Shown: one piece after another, positions 8,997 through 16,823 of the stretch
Numbering within the stretch: the stretch's first letter is position 1
Layout: the number at the start of each line of letters is the position of its first letter
Assembly: GCA_963822765.1 (NCBI GenBank)
Contig: CAWGJL010000024.1
Coordinates: forward strand, 124,001 to 188,000
DNA: 64,000 nt
Source: Palsa-504 sp963822765
GTDB lineage: Bacteria > Actinomycetota > Actinomycetes > Streptosporangiales > Streptosporangiaceae
Direction: 5' to 3'
Notes under the pieces: generated by a model
What the model was told of the DNA's origin: nothing
What the model saw: the letters and a program-made list of their open reading frames with translations, nothing else
The model's database searches: none
Made by a program: the position numbers and the translations under genes

Positions 8997-9539
8997 TCAC
9001 CACAGCGTGATCGGACCCGAACCCTCCAGCCGGAGCAGCAACTCCTTGCGGTCCAGGCCGCCGCCGTACCCGGTCAGGCTGCCGTCGGCACCGATCACCC
9101 GGTGGCACGGCACGATGATCGAGATCGGGTTGGCCCCGTTGGCCAGGCCCACCGCGCGCGACGCGACCAGCCGCTTGCCCAGCGCGCGGGCGATGTCGCC
9201 GTAGCTGACCGTGCTCCCGTACGGGATCGTGGTCAGCTGCGTCCACACCGCGAGCTGGAACGGCGTGCCGGCCGGCGCCAGCGGCACGGTGAACTCCTTG
9301 CGGTCACCGGAAAAATACTCCGCAAGCTGCCTCTCGACCTCGGTAAATGCCGAAGGGCTAAGCGTCAGCCCCTGCTCGACCCGGGCCGAGTGCCGGCCGG
9401 AAAAAGACGGAGCGTCCAGCATCCACAACCCGGTCAGGGCGTGCCCGTCGCCGGTCAGCAGCAGCCGGCCGATGGGGGAGCTGACGATATGGGACAGGCG
9501 CGGCGCATCGGTGTCCGGCACCACGAACGGGCTGGTCAT
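8997..9539 (-). CDS. ogt: Methylated-DNA--protein-cysteine methyltransferase
   Basis: Ogt removes O6-alkyl groups from guanine by irreversible transfer to its own cysteine. The 180-residue protein has the active-site motif IVPCHRVIG and the DNA-binding segment YGSTVSYGDIA. The ATG at 9539 is chosen because it overlaps the stop codon of the upstream alkA gene (ATGA), matching the coupled alkA-ogt order known from Mycobacterium. A longer in-frame start exists but would run into alkA. Confidence 0.95.
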   Translation of the reverse strand: MTSPFVVPDTDAPRLSHIVSSPIGRLLLTGDGHALTGLWMLDAPSFSGRHSARVEQGLTLSPSAFTEVERQLAEYFSGDRKEFTVPLAPAGTPFQLAVWTQLTTIPYGSTVSYGDIARALGKRLVASRAVGLANGANPISIIVPCHRVIGADGSLTGYGGGLDRKELLLRLEGSGPITLW

Positions 9540-11182
9540 GACTGACTCTCCTCCAGATAGGCCCACAGGTGCTGTACTGCGTACGAACGCCACGGCCGCC
9601 AGCTTTCGGCCAGCTCCGCCGCGGCCCTGACCGCCTGGCTCCGCACCGGCGGAACGGCCCCTAGCCGCGCGAGCGCCTCGACCACGCCGACGTCACCGGG
9701 CAGGAACGCGTCCGGGTCGGACAGCGCCCGCATCCGGATGTAGCCGGCCGTCCAGGGCCCGATGCCGGGCAGCGCCAGCAGCCGCGCCTCGGCTCGGTCC
9801 CGCTCGGCGCCGGGGTCCAGCGACAGGTCGCCCGAGGCCAGCGCCGCGGCCAGCCCAGTCAGCGCCAGAGCACGGCTCCGCGGCATCGGCAGCGTGCCCG
9901 GATCGGCCGCGGCCAGCGTCTCGGCGGCCGGGAAGCAGTGCGTCAGCGTGCCCTCCGGCCGCTCGAGCGGCTTGCCGTAGGCGGCCACCAGCCGCGCGCC
10001 GAGGCGCCGGGCCGCGGCCACCGACACCTGCTGGCCGAGGACGGCCCGCAGCGCGAGCTCGCTCCCGTCCACGTGCCCGGGCACCCGCCGGCCCGGGTGG
10101 GCCAGGGCCAGCGGCCCGAGCACCGGCCCCGAGGCCGCCAGGGCCGCCGTGACCGCGGACGGGTCGGCGTCCAGGTCGAGCAGCCGGCGGCAGCGCTGGA
10201 CCGCCGCGGTCAGGTCACGCAGGTCCTCGAGCTGCAGCTCGCAGTCGATGTATCCGGGCTCGCCGTCGCCTACCGACAAGATGCCGGTGCCGTTCGGCAG
10301 CAGCAGCGTCCGCCGGTACCGGCCGTCGGCCACCGACTCCACGCCGGGGATGGCGCGGGCGGCCAGGAAGCCCAGCATCCGGCCGGTGTCAATGGGCGCC
10401 CGGTACGGCAGCCGGACTGTAATCCCCAGGGGGGACGGCTCTGCTTCCGCTCCGAGGGGGCTCCGCCCTCCCGGGCCCCCCTGGCGACCCCCCCGCAGGC
10501 CCGCCGCGCTACCTCGCCGTAGTCTCGCGCGGCCGGGGGGCTCTGCCTTTCCCCGCGAGCCCACCCTCCGTCCCCCGCGGGCCGCGCGAGTGCGCGCCTC
10601 GCGCAGCTGAGTCGGCGTCACCGCGAACACCTCGAGGATCGTCGCGTTGAACTGCCTGATGCTGGTGAAGCCGGCCGCGAACGCGATCTCCGACAGCGGC
10701 AGCGTGGTCGTCTCGGTCAGCACCCGGGCCGTCTGGGCGCGCTGCGCGCGGGCGATGGCCAGCGGCCCCGCGCCCAGTTCGGCGGTGATCAGCCGGCGCA
10801 CCTGGCGCTGCTCGTAGCCGAGCCGGCTGGCCAGTCCTTCCACGCCGTCCCGGTCCACCACGCCGTCGGCGATGAGCCGCATCGCGCGCCCGACCACGTC
10901 GGCCCGGATGTTCCATTCCGGCGACCCGGGGGAGGCGTCCGGGCGGCACCGCTTGCACGCGCGATACCCGGCCTCCTGGGCCGCGGCGGCGGTACGGTAG
11001 TACCGCATGTGCTCCCGCTTGGGAGTGATCGCCGGGCACGACGGGCGGCAGTAGATGCCCGTGGAGCTCACGGCGATGAAGAAGACCCCGTCGAAGCGGG
11101 CGTCCTTGCTGATCGCCGCCTGGTACTGCTGCTCGTCATCCAGCCCGGTCGGCTTGGTCAGATTCGTACTCACGCATCCCAC
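9536..11182 (-). CDS. alkA: Ada-AlkA fusion: adaptive-response regulator and 3-methyladenine glycosylase
   Basis: This bifunctional alkylation-response protein has, in order, an Ada zinc domain with C45, C49, C76 and C79 (the Cys that accepts methylphosphotriester methyl groups), an AraC-type HTH (about 90-195), and an AlkA N-domain plus HhH-GPD glycosylase (about 250-548). The glycosylase part carries LPGIGPWTAGYIRMRAL and the catalytic-Asp region PGDVG. Mycobacterial AlkA is about 496 residues; this one is 548. The difference matches a low-complexity Arg/Gly/Pro insert between HTH and glycosylase, described separately. It heads the alkA-ogt-mntP operon and probably activates it after methylation damage. 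Confidence 0.93.
   Translation of the reverse strand: MGCVSTNLTKPTGLDDEQQYQAAISKDARFDGVFFIAVSSTGIYCRPSCPAITPKREHMRYYRTAAAAQEAGYRACKRCRPDASPGSPEWNIRADVVGRAMRLIADGVVDRDGVEGLASRLGYEQRQVRRLITAELGAGPLAIARAQRAQTARVLTETTTLPLSEIAFAAGFTSIRQFNATILEVFAVTPTQLREARTRAARGGRRVGSRGKAEPPGRARLRRGSAAGLRGGRQGGPGGRSPLGAEAEPSPLGITVRLPYRAPIDTGRMLGFLAARAIPGVESVADGRYRRTLLLPNGTGILSVGDGEPGYIDCELQLEDLRDLTAAVQRCRRLLDLDADPSAVTAALAASGPVLGPLALAHPGRRVPGHVDGSELALRAVLGQQVSVAAARRLGARLVAAYGKPLERPEGTLTHCFPAAETLAAADPGTLPMPRSRALALTGLAAALASGDLSLDPGAERDRAEARLLALPGIGPWTAGYIRMRALSDPDAFLPGDVGVVEALARLGAVPPVRSQAVRAAAELAESWRPWRSYAVQHLWAYLEESQS
10432..10591. repeat. GC-rich palindrome-bearing insert inside alkA
   Basis: This roughly 160-bp segment encodes the extra 50 or so residues of the Ada-AlkA protein. 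It is far richer in C and G runs than the flanking code and repeats the pattern GGGGGCTC-YGCC-YYCCC twice, with self-complementary GGGGGC/GCCCCC arms. It keeps the reading frame. It resembles short mobile palindromic repeats that invade actinobacterial genomes, here tolerated in a domain linker. Confidence 0.6.
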
Positions 11183-11578
11183 AATGCCAGGCGGCGGCGA
11201 CTGCTACTGGCGGAAATCGGACAGCCACCCCGGAGGTGCGGTCGGTGACATCATGTGCGGACAGTAACCATGAACGTCCTTTATTTTTGACCGAACGGAC
11301 CGTGGTACCCGCCCGTCCGCACGTCCCGTGTTCACAGTGGTATCTGCCGCCGCGAAGCGTCCCTCAGGTCTAGTATCGGTTACTCTGCGTAGAGTGTTAC
11401 CTGGGAGATAGCTAACTATTACCTTGTTACCCATTGCATTGGGTACAGTACATTCGGTTACACTACAAATGGTAGCGAAGCAACTTCGCACCGTGTTTAC
11501 CAGACGTTGCCCCGTCTGCGGGCCGTGTTAGCTGGCGGGGCAACGTCGCAGATCAGAGTGGTATTAGAGGTGTGGGTC
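11183..11578. promoter_or_regulatory. AT-rich divergent regulatory region
   Basis: This 396-bp gap separates alkA (minus) from a small plus-strand gene and is clearly richer in A and T than its neighbours. It holds four GTTAC elements at 11379, 11396, 11426 and 11457, and a dyad ACTCT-GCGT-AGAGT at 11382-11395. A second, TACCCA-N6-TGGGTA, lies near 11427-11444. Hairpins follow at 11475-11489 (six-pair stem, three-base loop) and at 11503-11514/11536-11547 (12-bp perfect stem, 21-base loop). One copy of a 15-bp motif also found elsewhere lies at about 11289. No protein-coding signal was seen. Confidence 0.6.
11281..11303 (+). repeat. Dispersed motif copy 1 (T-rich stretch plus CCGAACGGACCGTGG)
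   Basis: The sequence reads TTATTTTTGA followed by CCGAACGGACCGTGG. The same 15-mer preceded by ATTTTT occurs near 27170-27193 and 56630-56650. This copy is intergenic, upstream of alkA. Confidence 0.7.
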
Positions 11579-11884
11579 GTGGCCAGCAAGTATGACGACG
11601 AGGGCCGGTCACCGGACGACGGGGCCGAGTCCTATGACCGGCTTCCGTTCCGGGAAACCGGTGCCGACCGTCCGGGCCACATGACCCCCATCGAGGCACG
11701 CGCCGAAGTTCGCGATCGCGAGACTTACTACGCAGAGCTACGCTTCGCCGTCCACTGCCAAAGCCGGTCGATCCCTCTGCCCCGGGCCGCCCTGGATGAC
11801 CAGGATACGGACAAACCGAAGCGCCGCCCCGACGATGAGAGCTGGGACGACATGACCGCCCGCTTCGGCGACACCTGGACCTGA
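11579..11884 (+). CDS. Small acidic hypothetical protein
   Basis: The 101-residue product is charged and soluble, with ASKYDDEGRSPDDG at the start and DESWDDMTARFGDTWT at the end. GTG at 11579 is preferred because AGAGG lies eight bases upstream; GTG codons at 11558 and 11570 are alternatives. No family was recognised. It is preceded by a long AT-rich regulatory region with two hairpins, suggesting tight control. The next gene is convergent. Confidence 0.6.
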   Translation: MASKYDDEGRSPDDGAESYDRLPFRETGADRPGHMTPIEARAEVRDRETYYAELRFAVHCQSRSIPLPRAALDDQDTDKPKRRPDDESWDDMTARFGDTWT

Positions 11885-11975
11885 GAGCTGTCGGCGGCGG
11901 CCCGGACCCTTCCTCCGGCGCTCGGGTGTCCGTGCCGCCGCCGACGTTTCAGGTGTATCGCCACCCGCAATTCCG

Positions 11976-12848
11976 TCAGCGCCGCCAGAAATCGAACCGG
12001 TCCCGGCCGGCCCGGAAGCCGGCCGCCTCGACCACGTCGACCGCCAGCTTGAACCGCGCCCCGACCCGCCAGGGCTGATGCGCGTCACTGCCGAACGACA
12101 CCGCGGTTCCCCCGGCCTCCCGCCACCACCCCAGCAGTTCGGCCGACGCCAGCGGGCTCTTCGTGTTTACCTCCAGCACCCGCCCGCTGCCCGCCAGGGC
12201 GCCCAGCACGGCCCGGAGCTCGGACTCGAAGACCCGCTCGTCGTAGGGCGCCGCGGTCCGCGGCCACATCCGCCGCGGGAAGTCCAGGTGCGCCAGGACA
12301 CCGAAGATGTCGCTGCCCTCGACCAGCCGGAGCAGTTCGGTGAAGTACAGCCGCATCACCTCATCGGCGGGCATCCGCCGGAACAGCTCGTCGGACGCGG
12401 TCAGCCTCCCGTCGAACGGGATCGCGTGCAACGAGCCGAGGATCCGGTCGAACCCGGCTCGCGCCACCACGGCCCGCGCGCTCGCGGCCCACAGATGGGC
12501 CTCCCCGATCTCGGCGCCGGTGAGGATGCGCAGGTCAGGAAAGCGCTCGCGGCAGTCCTGCACGCTCGCCAGGTAGCCGGGGACATCCAGCAGCCGCATC
12601 GCGGTGTACGGCCGCGTGTCGATGTGCTCCACGGCGATCAGGTCTTCGCTGCTCGCGACCGTGAAGTCCAGGTGATCGGTGAAAGCCACCGCGGGCAACC
12701 CGGCGGCTAGCGCCTGCTCGCAGCTACGCACCATCGACGCCTCGGCCGGCGCGTCCCACGACCACTGGGTGTGCACGTGGCTGTCCATCGGGGGACTATA
12801 GGTTTCGCTGGTCAGATCCGGTCCATCCGGCTGATCTTGGTAGCTCAT
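11976..12848 (-). CDS. PHP-domain phosphoesterase (HisK-like)
   Basis: The 290-residue protein has the metal ligands of the PHP superfamily: DSHVHTQWS (residues 22-30), AFTDHLDF near 66, the GAEIGE glutamate near 118, GSLHAIPFDG near 144, HLDFPRR near 194 and FGSDAHQ near 258. These proteins hydrolyse phosphomonoesters with a trinuclear metal centre. The closest known type is monofunctional histidinol-phosphatase, but no his genes are nearby, so another phosphate ester is possible. It stands alone between two convergent/divergent gaps. Confidence 0.85.
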   Translation of the reverse strand: MSYQDQPDGPDLTSETYSPPMDSHVHTQWSWDAPAEASMVRSCEQALAAGLPAVAFTDHLDFTVASSEDLIAVEHIDTRPYTAMRLLDVPGYLASVQDCRERFPDLRILTGAEIGEAHLWAASARAVVARAGFDRILGSLHAIPFDGRLTASDELFRRMPADEVMRLYFTELLRLVEGSDIFGVLAHLDFPRRMWPRTAAPYDERVFESELRAVLGALAGSGRVLEVNTKSPLASAELLGWWREAGGTAVSFGSDAHQPWRVGARFKLAVDVVEAAGFRAGRDRFDFWRR

Positions 12849-13039
12849 CGGCTACGGATGCCCCCCGCCTGGCCCAGTGACAGTCCAACCCTCACGACAT
12901 AGCAACCGTAATGCCCCGGCCGTGCTATTCCGGGACCCGCTGAACAGCTCATGAAGTTCTCTCGCCAACCGCAACCCAACAGCCGCACCTCGCTACAACC
13001 GGGTCGCCATCGCGCTCGGCCTCGCGACCGGACGGCAGG

Positions 13040-14690
13040 TCACCAGCCAGGCTGGCGGGGTTTGGCGGAGGTGATGACGTAGACCTCGCCGGACTCGGCC
13101 GGGGGTTCCTGCGCCACGGTCGGGGCGGGCGGTTCCAGGGCCGGCTGATCGGCGGGCTCGGGCAGCGCCAGCAGTTCCTCCCCGTCGACCCGGCGCTTCT
13201 TCACCGCGTCGGCGGTGATCTTGGTGGCCAGCTTCTGCCAGCGTTCTTCCCACTCGGCGACGTTCCCGTCGCAGGCGCGCACGTACGCTACCGCCACCGG
13301 CAGCGTGGGCAGCCGCAAGCCGCCCGCCGCCGAGGCGAGCGTCTTCATCGTGTAGTGCGAGGTCTCGGCCATCTCTGGGTACTCGAGTTCGGCCTTGGCG
13401 CGCAGCGCCCGCAGGTCCCGCGCGAACGACTCGAGCCCGTCCGGCGCAATGCTGACCGCCAACTGCGCCGCGGCCACCGGCGGCTCGCTGGGAAGCGCGG
13501 TCTCGCGCTGCCGGATCACCTGTCCCGCGGATCCCGCCTCCCCGGGCCCGGTCGTGCCGCGGACCCCGCGCGCCGCCTGCTCCCCGAGCCGTCCCCAGCC
13601 CTCACCACGCGCCCCCCCGGAACCCGGCCCCCCCGAACCCGGACCGCCAACACCGGGCTCGCCGAGACCCGAGCCCGACTGACCCGGTCCCGTCGGGCCC
13701 GGACCGCCAAGACCCGGCCCCCCCGAACCCGGACCGCCAAGACCCGGCACCCGCCCGAGACCCGGACCGCCGAGACCCGGACCGCCGGGACCCGGACCGC
13801 CGGGACCCGGACCGCCGGGACCCGGACCGCCGGGACCCGGACCGCCGGGACCCGGACCCGTCGAACCCGGAGCCGCATAGCCCGAGCCCGCGTGACCCGG
13901 ACCCGCGTGACCCGGACCTCCGTGACCCGGGCCACCGGGACCCGGACCCGCAGGACCTCCCGCGAACCCTGACCCACCAGGAAACCGACCAGCACCAGGA
14001 GACCCAGGTGCCCCCGCAAACCCGCTAGCCCCGGGCATTCCGCTGGCCCCGGGCATCCCGCGGCATCCCGGAAGTCCCGGGCCCCCCGGGCATCCGGTGC
14101 GCCCCAGGGCCGTGGCCATAGGCCTGCGGACCCGCGTCGGCACCTGGCGGCGGGCCGCCGGGCGCCTGCGGCCCGGGCCGGCGCCAGTTGGCGCCGAGCG
14201 GGTCCTGTCCCGGGCCCGGCTGATCCCATGGGCTTCGCATTCCGCTCGCCTGGCCGGAGGCCGGTGAGCGGTACAGCCGGTCGGCACGCGGCGGTACCCG
14301 CCGCCCGTTCGGCAGCCGGTACTGCCGGCCAGGCATCGGCCCGCCGTTCGCCGAACCCCCGTTCATCGGGCCCTCGTTGCCGGGCCCCGCGGGCATCGGG
14401 CCGGCGTTGCCCGGCGATCCGTTCGGCGGGAAGCCGTCAGCGGGGTTTCCGGGCGGCGGCGGGAAGCGGCCCGGCGGCGGGCGCATGCGCGAGCGTCCCG
14501 GCTGGCGGCCTGGCGGAGACGGCATTTCTCCAGGGCGCCGCAGCAGCTGGCTGTACTCGTCGTCATCGATACCGTCCGGCCGGTTCGGGCCGGCGCCGTC
14601 GTCCGCCCGGTAGGCGCGGCGTTCGCCCAGGCGTCTTCGCCTGGGCAGGCCATAGGCATCGCGGCCCAGGCCGGTGTCGCCACGTTCCAC
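13040..14690 (-). pseudogene. HTH protein with proline-rich and collagen-like region (one frameshift)
   Basis: Read from the ATG at 14690, the protein starts with a basic segment (GLPRRRRLGERRAYRADDG) and a Pro/Gly-rich tract. The frame is then lost within a C6 run at 14082-14087. Dropping one base joins it to a frame of Gly-Pro-Gly repeats (about 13630-14030) and a C-terminal HTH-like domain, with DLRALRAKAELEYPEMAE, then LPTLPVAVAYVRACD and EWEERW. It may be an intact gene with a homopolymer error or a phase-variable locus. The C-terminal domain is paralogous to the N-terminus of the gene at 16824-18389 on the other side of NfeD-SPFH. Ligand and target are unknown. Confidence 0.65.
13680..13862. 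repeat. 15-bp tandem repeat coding for Gly-Pro-Gly units
   Basis: The unit GGGACCCGGACCGCC repeats in near-perfect tandem (five identical or nearly identical copies between about 13785 and 13860, diverged copies on both sides). On the minus strand it encodes GGPGP units. Such arrays are prone to slippage, in steps of whole codons. Confidence 0.85.
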
Positions 14691-14931
14691 CAGGTACCTC
14701 CTGGGCTGGTCACCCAGCCGCGCCGCAGGACATGCCTTACCTCACGAGTGTAGGTCGGGAGAAATCCCCTGTAGGACCTAGACGGTCAATTGTCATCTAT
14801 TGCACATAATCGGGCGGTATTGAACCGATAACACCGGGTATCGGCATGCGTCGAGTGACGCAACCAGGATGTGATACGAACCGATCCCGGCAGGGGATAC
14901 TCTCAGAGCAGAAGCACTCAGCGGAGCGGCC

Positions 14932-15366
14932 ATGGAATCCTGGATCGTCTGGCTGATCGTGGCGGCCGTGCTCGGCGTCGCCGAACTGGTGACGATAACG
15001 TTCGCCTTCGGCATCATCGCGGTGGCGGCCGTGGTCGCGGCCGTGGTCGGGGTGTTCCACCTCGATTTCGCGCTCCAGTTGGTCGCGTTCGTCGGCGCGG
15101 CCGGGGCGGGGCTCGGCTTCCTTCGCCCGTTCGCCATCCGCCACGTCAAGCAGCCGCCAGCGCTGCGCACCGGAACCGCCGCGCTGGTCGGGCGGTCGGC
15201 GATCGTTATGGAAGAGGTGAACGAGCACAGCGGACGGGTCCGCATCGAAGGCGAGGACTGGTCCTCACGTCCCTACCTGGACGAATCGCTCGTGATCCCG
15301 GTCGGCACGAAGGTCGACGTCATGCAGATCAAGGGTGCCACCGCACTTGTCTATCCCCGGGAGTAG
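14932..15366 (+). CDS. NfeD-like membrane protein
   Basis: The 144-residue protein has two or three N-terminal membrane helices (MESWIVWLIVAAVLGVAEL onward) and a C-terminal OB-fold (about 80-144) with GRSAIVMEEVNEHSGRVRI and DVMQIKGATALVYPRE. NfeD proteins pair with SPFH/flotillin proteins in membrane microdomains. The SPFH gene follows two bases after the stop codon, the usual operon. The ATG at 14932 is the only plausible start. The gene diverges from the collagen-like HTH gene, sharing a 240-bp gap. Confidence 0.92.
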   Translation: MESWIVWLIVAAVLGVAELVTITFAFGIIAVAAVVAAVVGVFHLDFALQLVAFVGAAGAGLGFLRPFAIRHVKQPPALRTGTAALVGRSAIVMEEVNEHSGRVRIEGEDWSSRPYLDESLVIPVGTKVDVMQIKGATALVYPRE

Positions 15367-15368
15367 CC

Positions 15369-16589
15369 ATGATCCTGGCTGAAGTCATCATCGCGGCCGT
15401 CGTCGCGATCTTCGTCGTCATCACCGTGATGCGGTCGATACGGATCGTGCCACAGGCCCGCGCCCGCAACGTCGAGCGGCTCGGGCGCTACCGCAAGACG
15501 CTGGAACCGGGGATGAATTTCGTCATCCCCATGATCGACCGGGTGAAGCCGATTATCGACCTGCGCGAGCAGGTCGTCTCGTTCAACGGCGCGCCGGTGA
15601 TCACCGAGGACAACCTGGTCGTGCTCATCGATACGGTGCTGTTCTTCCAGGTCACCGACCCGCGAGCGGCCGACTACGAGATCGTCAACTACATCCAGGC
15701 GATCGAGCAGATCACCGCGACGATGCTCCGCAGCGTGATCGGGTCCATGGACCTGGAGCAGACGCTGACCTCGCGGGACAAGATCAACGCCTTGCTGCGC
15801 GGCGTCCTGGACGACGCGTCGGGGAAGTGGGGCATCCGGGTCACCCGGGTGGAGATCAAGGCCATCGACCCGCCGAAGTCGGTCAAGGACGCGATGGAGA
15901 AGCAGATGCGCGCCGAGCGGGAGAAGCGCGCCGCGATCCTGACCGCCGAGGGTGTCCGGCAGTCCAAGATCCTCACCGCCGAGGGCGAGAAGCAGAGCGC
16001 CATCTTGACCGCCGAGGGTGCGAAGCAGGGCGCGATCCTGCGCGCCGAGGGCCAGGCACAGGCCATCGCCGCCGTCTTCCAGGCCGTGCACGACAACGAC
16101 CCCGATCCCAAGCTGCTGGCGTACCAGTACTTGCAGACGCTGCCGCAGCTGGCTCAGGGGGCAGGCAACACGTTCTGGGTCATCCCGAGTGAGGTGACCA
16201 CCGCGCTGAGGTCCGTCGCTAGCGCCTTCGGCGGCGGAGAGCCGCCCGCTGGGTCCGAGCCCAGCTCGGGGGCCAGGCGTCAGGCCCGGCGCCAGCCGCC
16301 GGCCGTGCCTGCCGCCGACGGGCCCCCCGCGATTAGCGCGCCGGCTGCCGGCTCGGAGCCGACGGCCGAGCCGTCCGCCGAGGGCACCGCGCCAGCCGCG
16401 GCCGGCCCCGGACCTGTCCCGGGAGCCGACGCCATGACCGCCATGCTCGCCGCCACCATCCCGGGCGTGAACTTCGGCGACCCGCTCGGTTCCGCTGATC
16501 CGCTGAGCGCCGGGGACCGTACCGAGGCCGATGTGCCCGCGATACCGCTGGAACCGCCAGCGGCCAACGGCACTGAGCCCGCGAGCTAA
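15369..16589 (+). CDS. SPFH/stomatin-like membrane scaffold protein
   Basis: The 406-residue protein has an N-terminal membrane helix (AEVIIAAVVAIFVVITVM), an SPFH domain (about 25-190, with GLERLGRY-like NVERLGRYRKTLEPG and RVEIKAIDPP) and a heptad-like segment with repeated ILTAEG units (about 190-235). The Ala/Pro-rich tail (about 290-406) is disordered. QmcA/HflK-type proteins form oligomers in membrane microdomains and modulate FtsH-type proteases. An FtsH-like gene is 26 kb away at 42926. ATG at 15369 lies two bases after nfeD. Confidence 0.92.
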   Translation: MILAEVIIAAVVAIFVVITVMRSIRIVPQARARNVERLGRYRKTLEPGMNFVIPMIDRVKPIIDLREQVVSFNGAPVITEDNLVVLIDTVLFFQVTDPRAADYEIVNYIQAIEQITATMLRSVIGSMDLEQTLTSRDKINALLRGVLDDASGKWGIRVTRVEIKAIDPPKSVKDAMEKQMRAEREKRAAILTAEGVRQSKILTAEGEKQSAILTAEGAKQGAILRAEGQAQAIAAVFQAVHDNDPDPKLLAYQYLQTLPQLAQGAGNTFWVIPSEVTTALRSVASAFGGGEPPAGSEPSSGARRQARRQPPAVPAADGPPAISAPAAGSEPTAEPSAEGTAPAAAGPGPVPGADAMTAMLAATIPGVNFGDPLGSADPLSAGDRTEADVPAIPLEPPAANGTEPAS

Positions 16590-16640
16590 GAGCGCGCCGG
16601 AAATCGGCATGCGGCTATGGGTTTGTCCCCCGTGGTGATG

Positions 16641-16658
16641 TGCTCCCGGCTGGGAGCA
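16641..16658 (+). terminator. Hairpin after the SPFH gene
   Basis: TGCTCCC and GGGAGCA form a seven-pair stem around a four-base loop, 51 bp after the SPFH stop. No T-run follows, so termination is uncertain, as is common in high-GC actinobacteria. The rest of the 16590-16823 gap shows nothing recognisable. Confidence 0.4.
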
Positions 16659-16823
16659 GCAGGCACCGCCAGGGGTCGAGGATCCTGCCGCTCTGGTGTG
16701 CGTATTGCTGGCGCTGATATGGGCATCCGGGCCGGGATGCGGGATCGGCGGGTTAGCGCGACGGGACCGCGGACCCGCAGTCTGGACCGGGCAGCGAATC
16801 GGCGTGTTGTCGCAAGACGCAAG

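Noticed and set aside
13680..13862. Possible CRISPR array
   Set aside because: The 15-bp units are contiguous with no spacers and code for Gly-Pro repeats.
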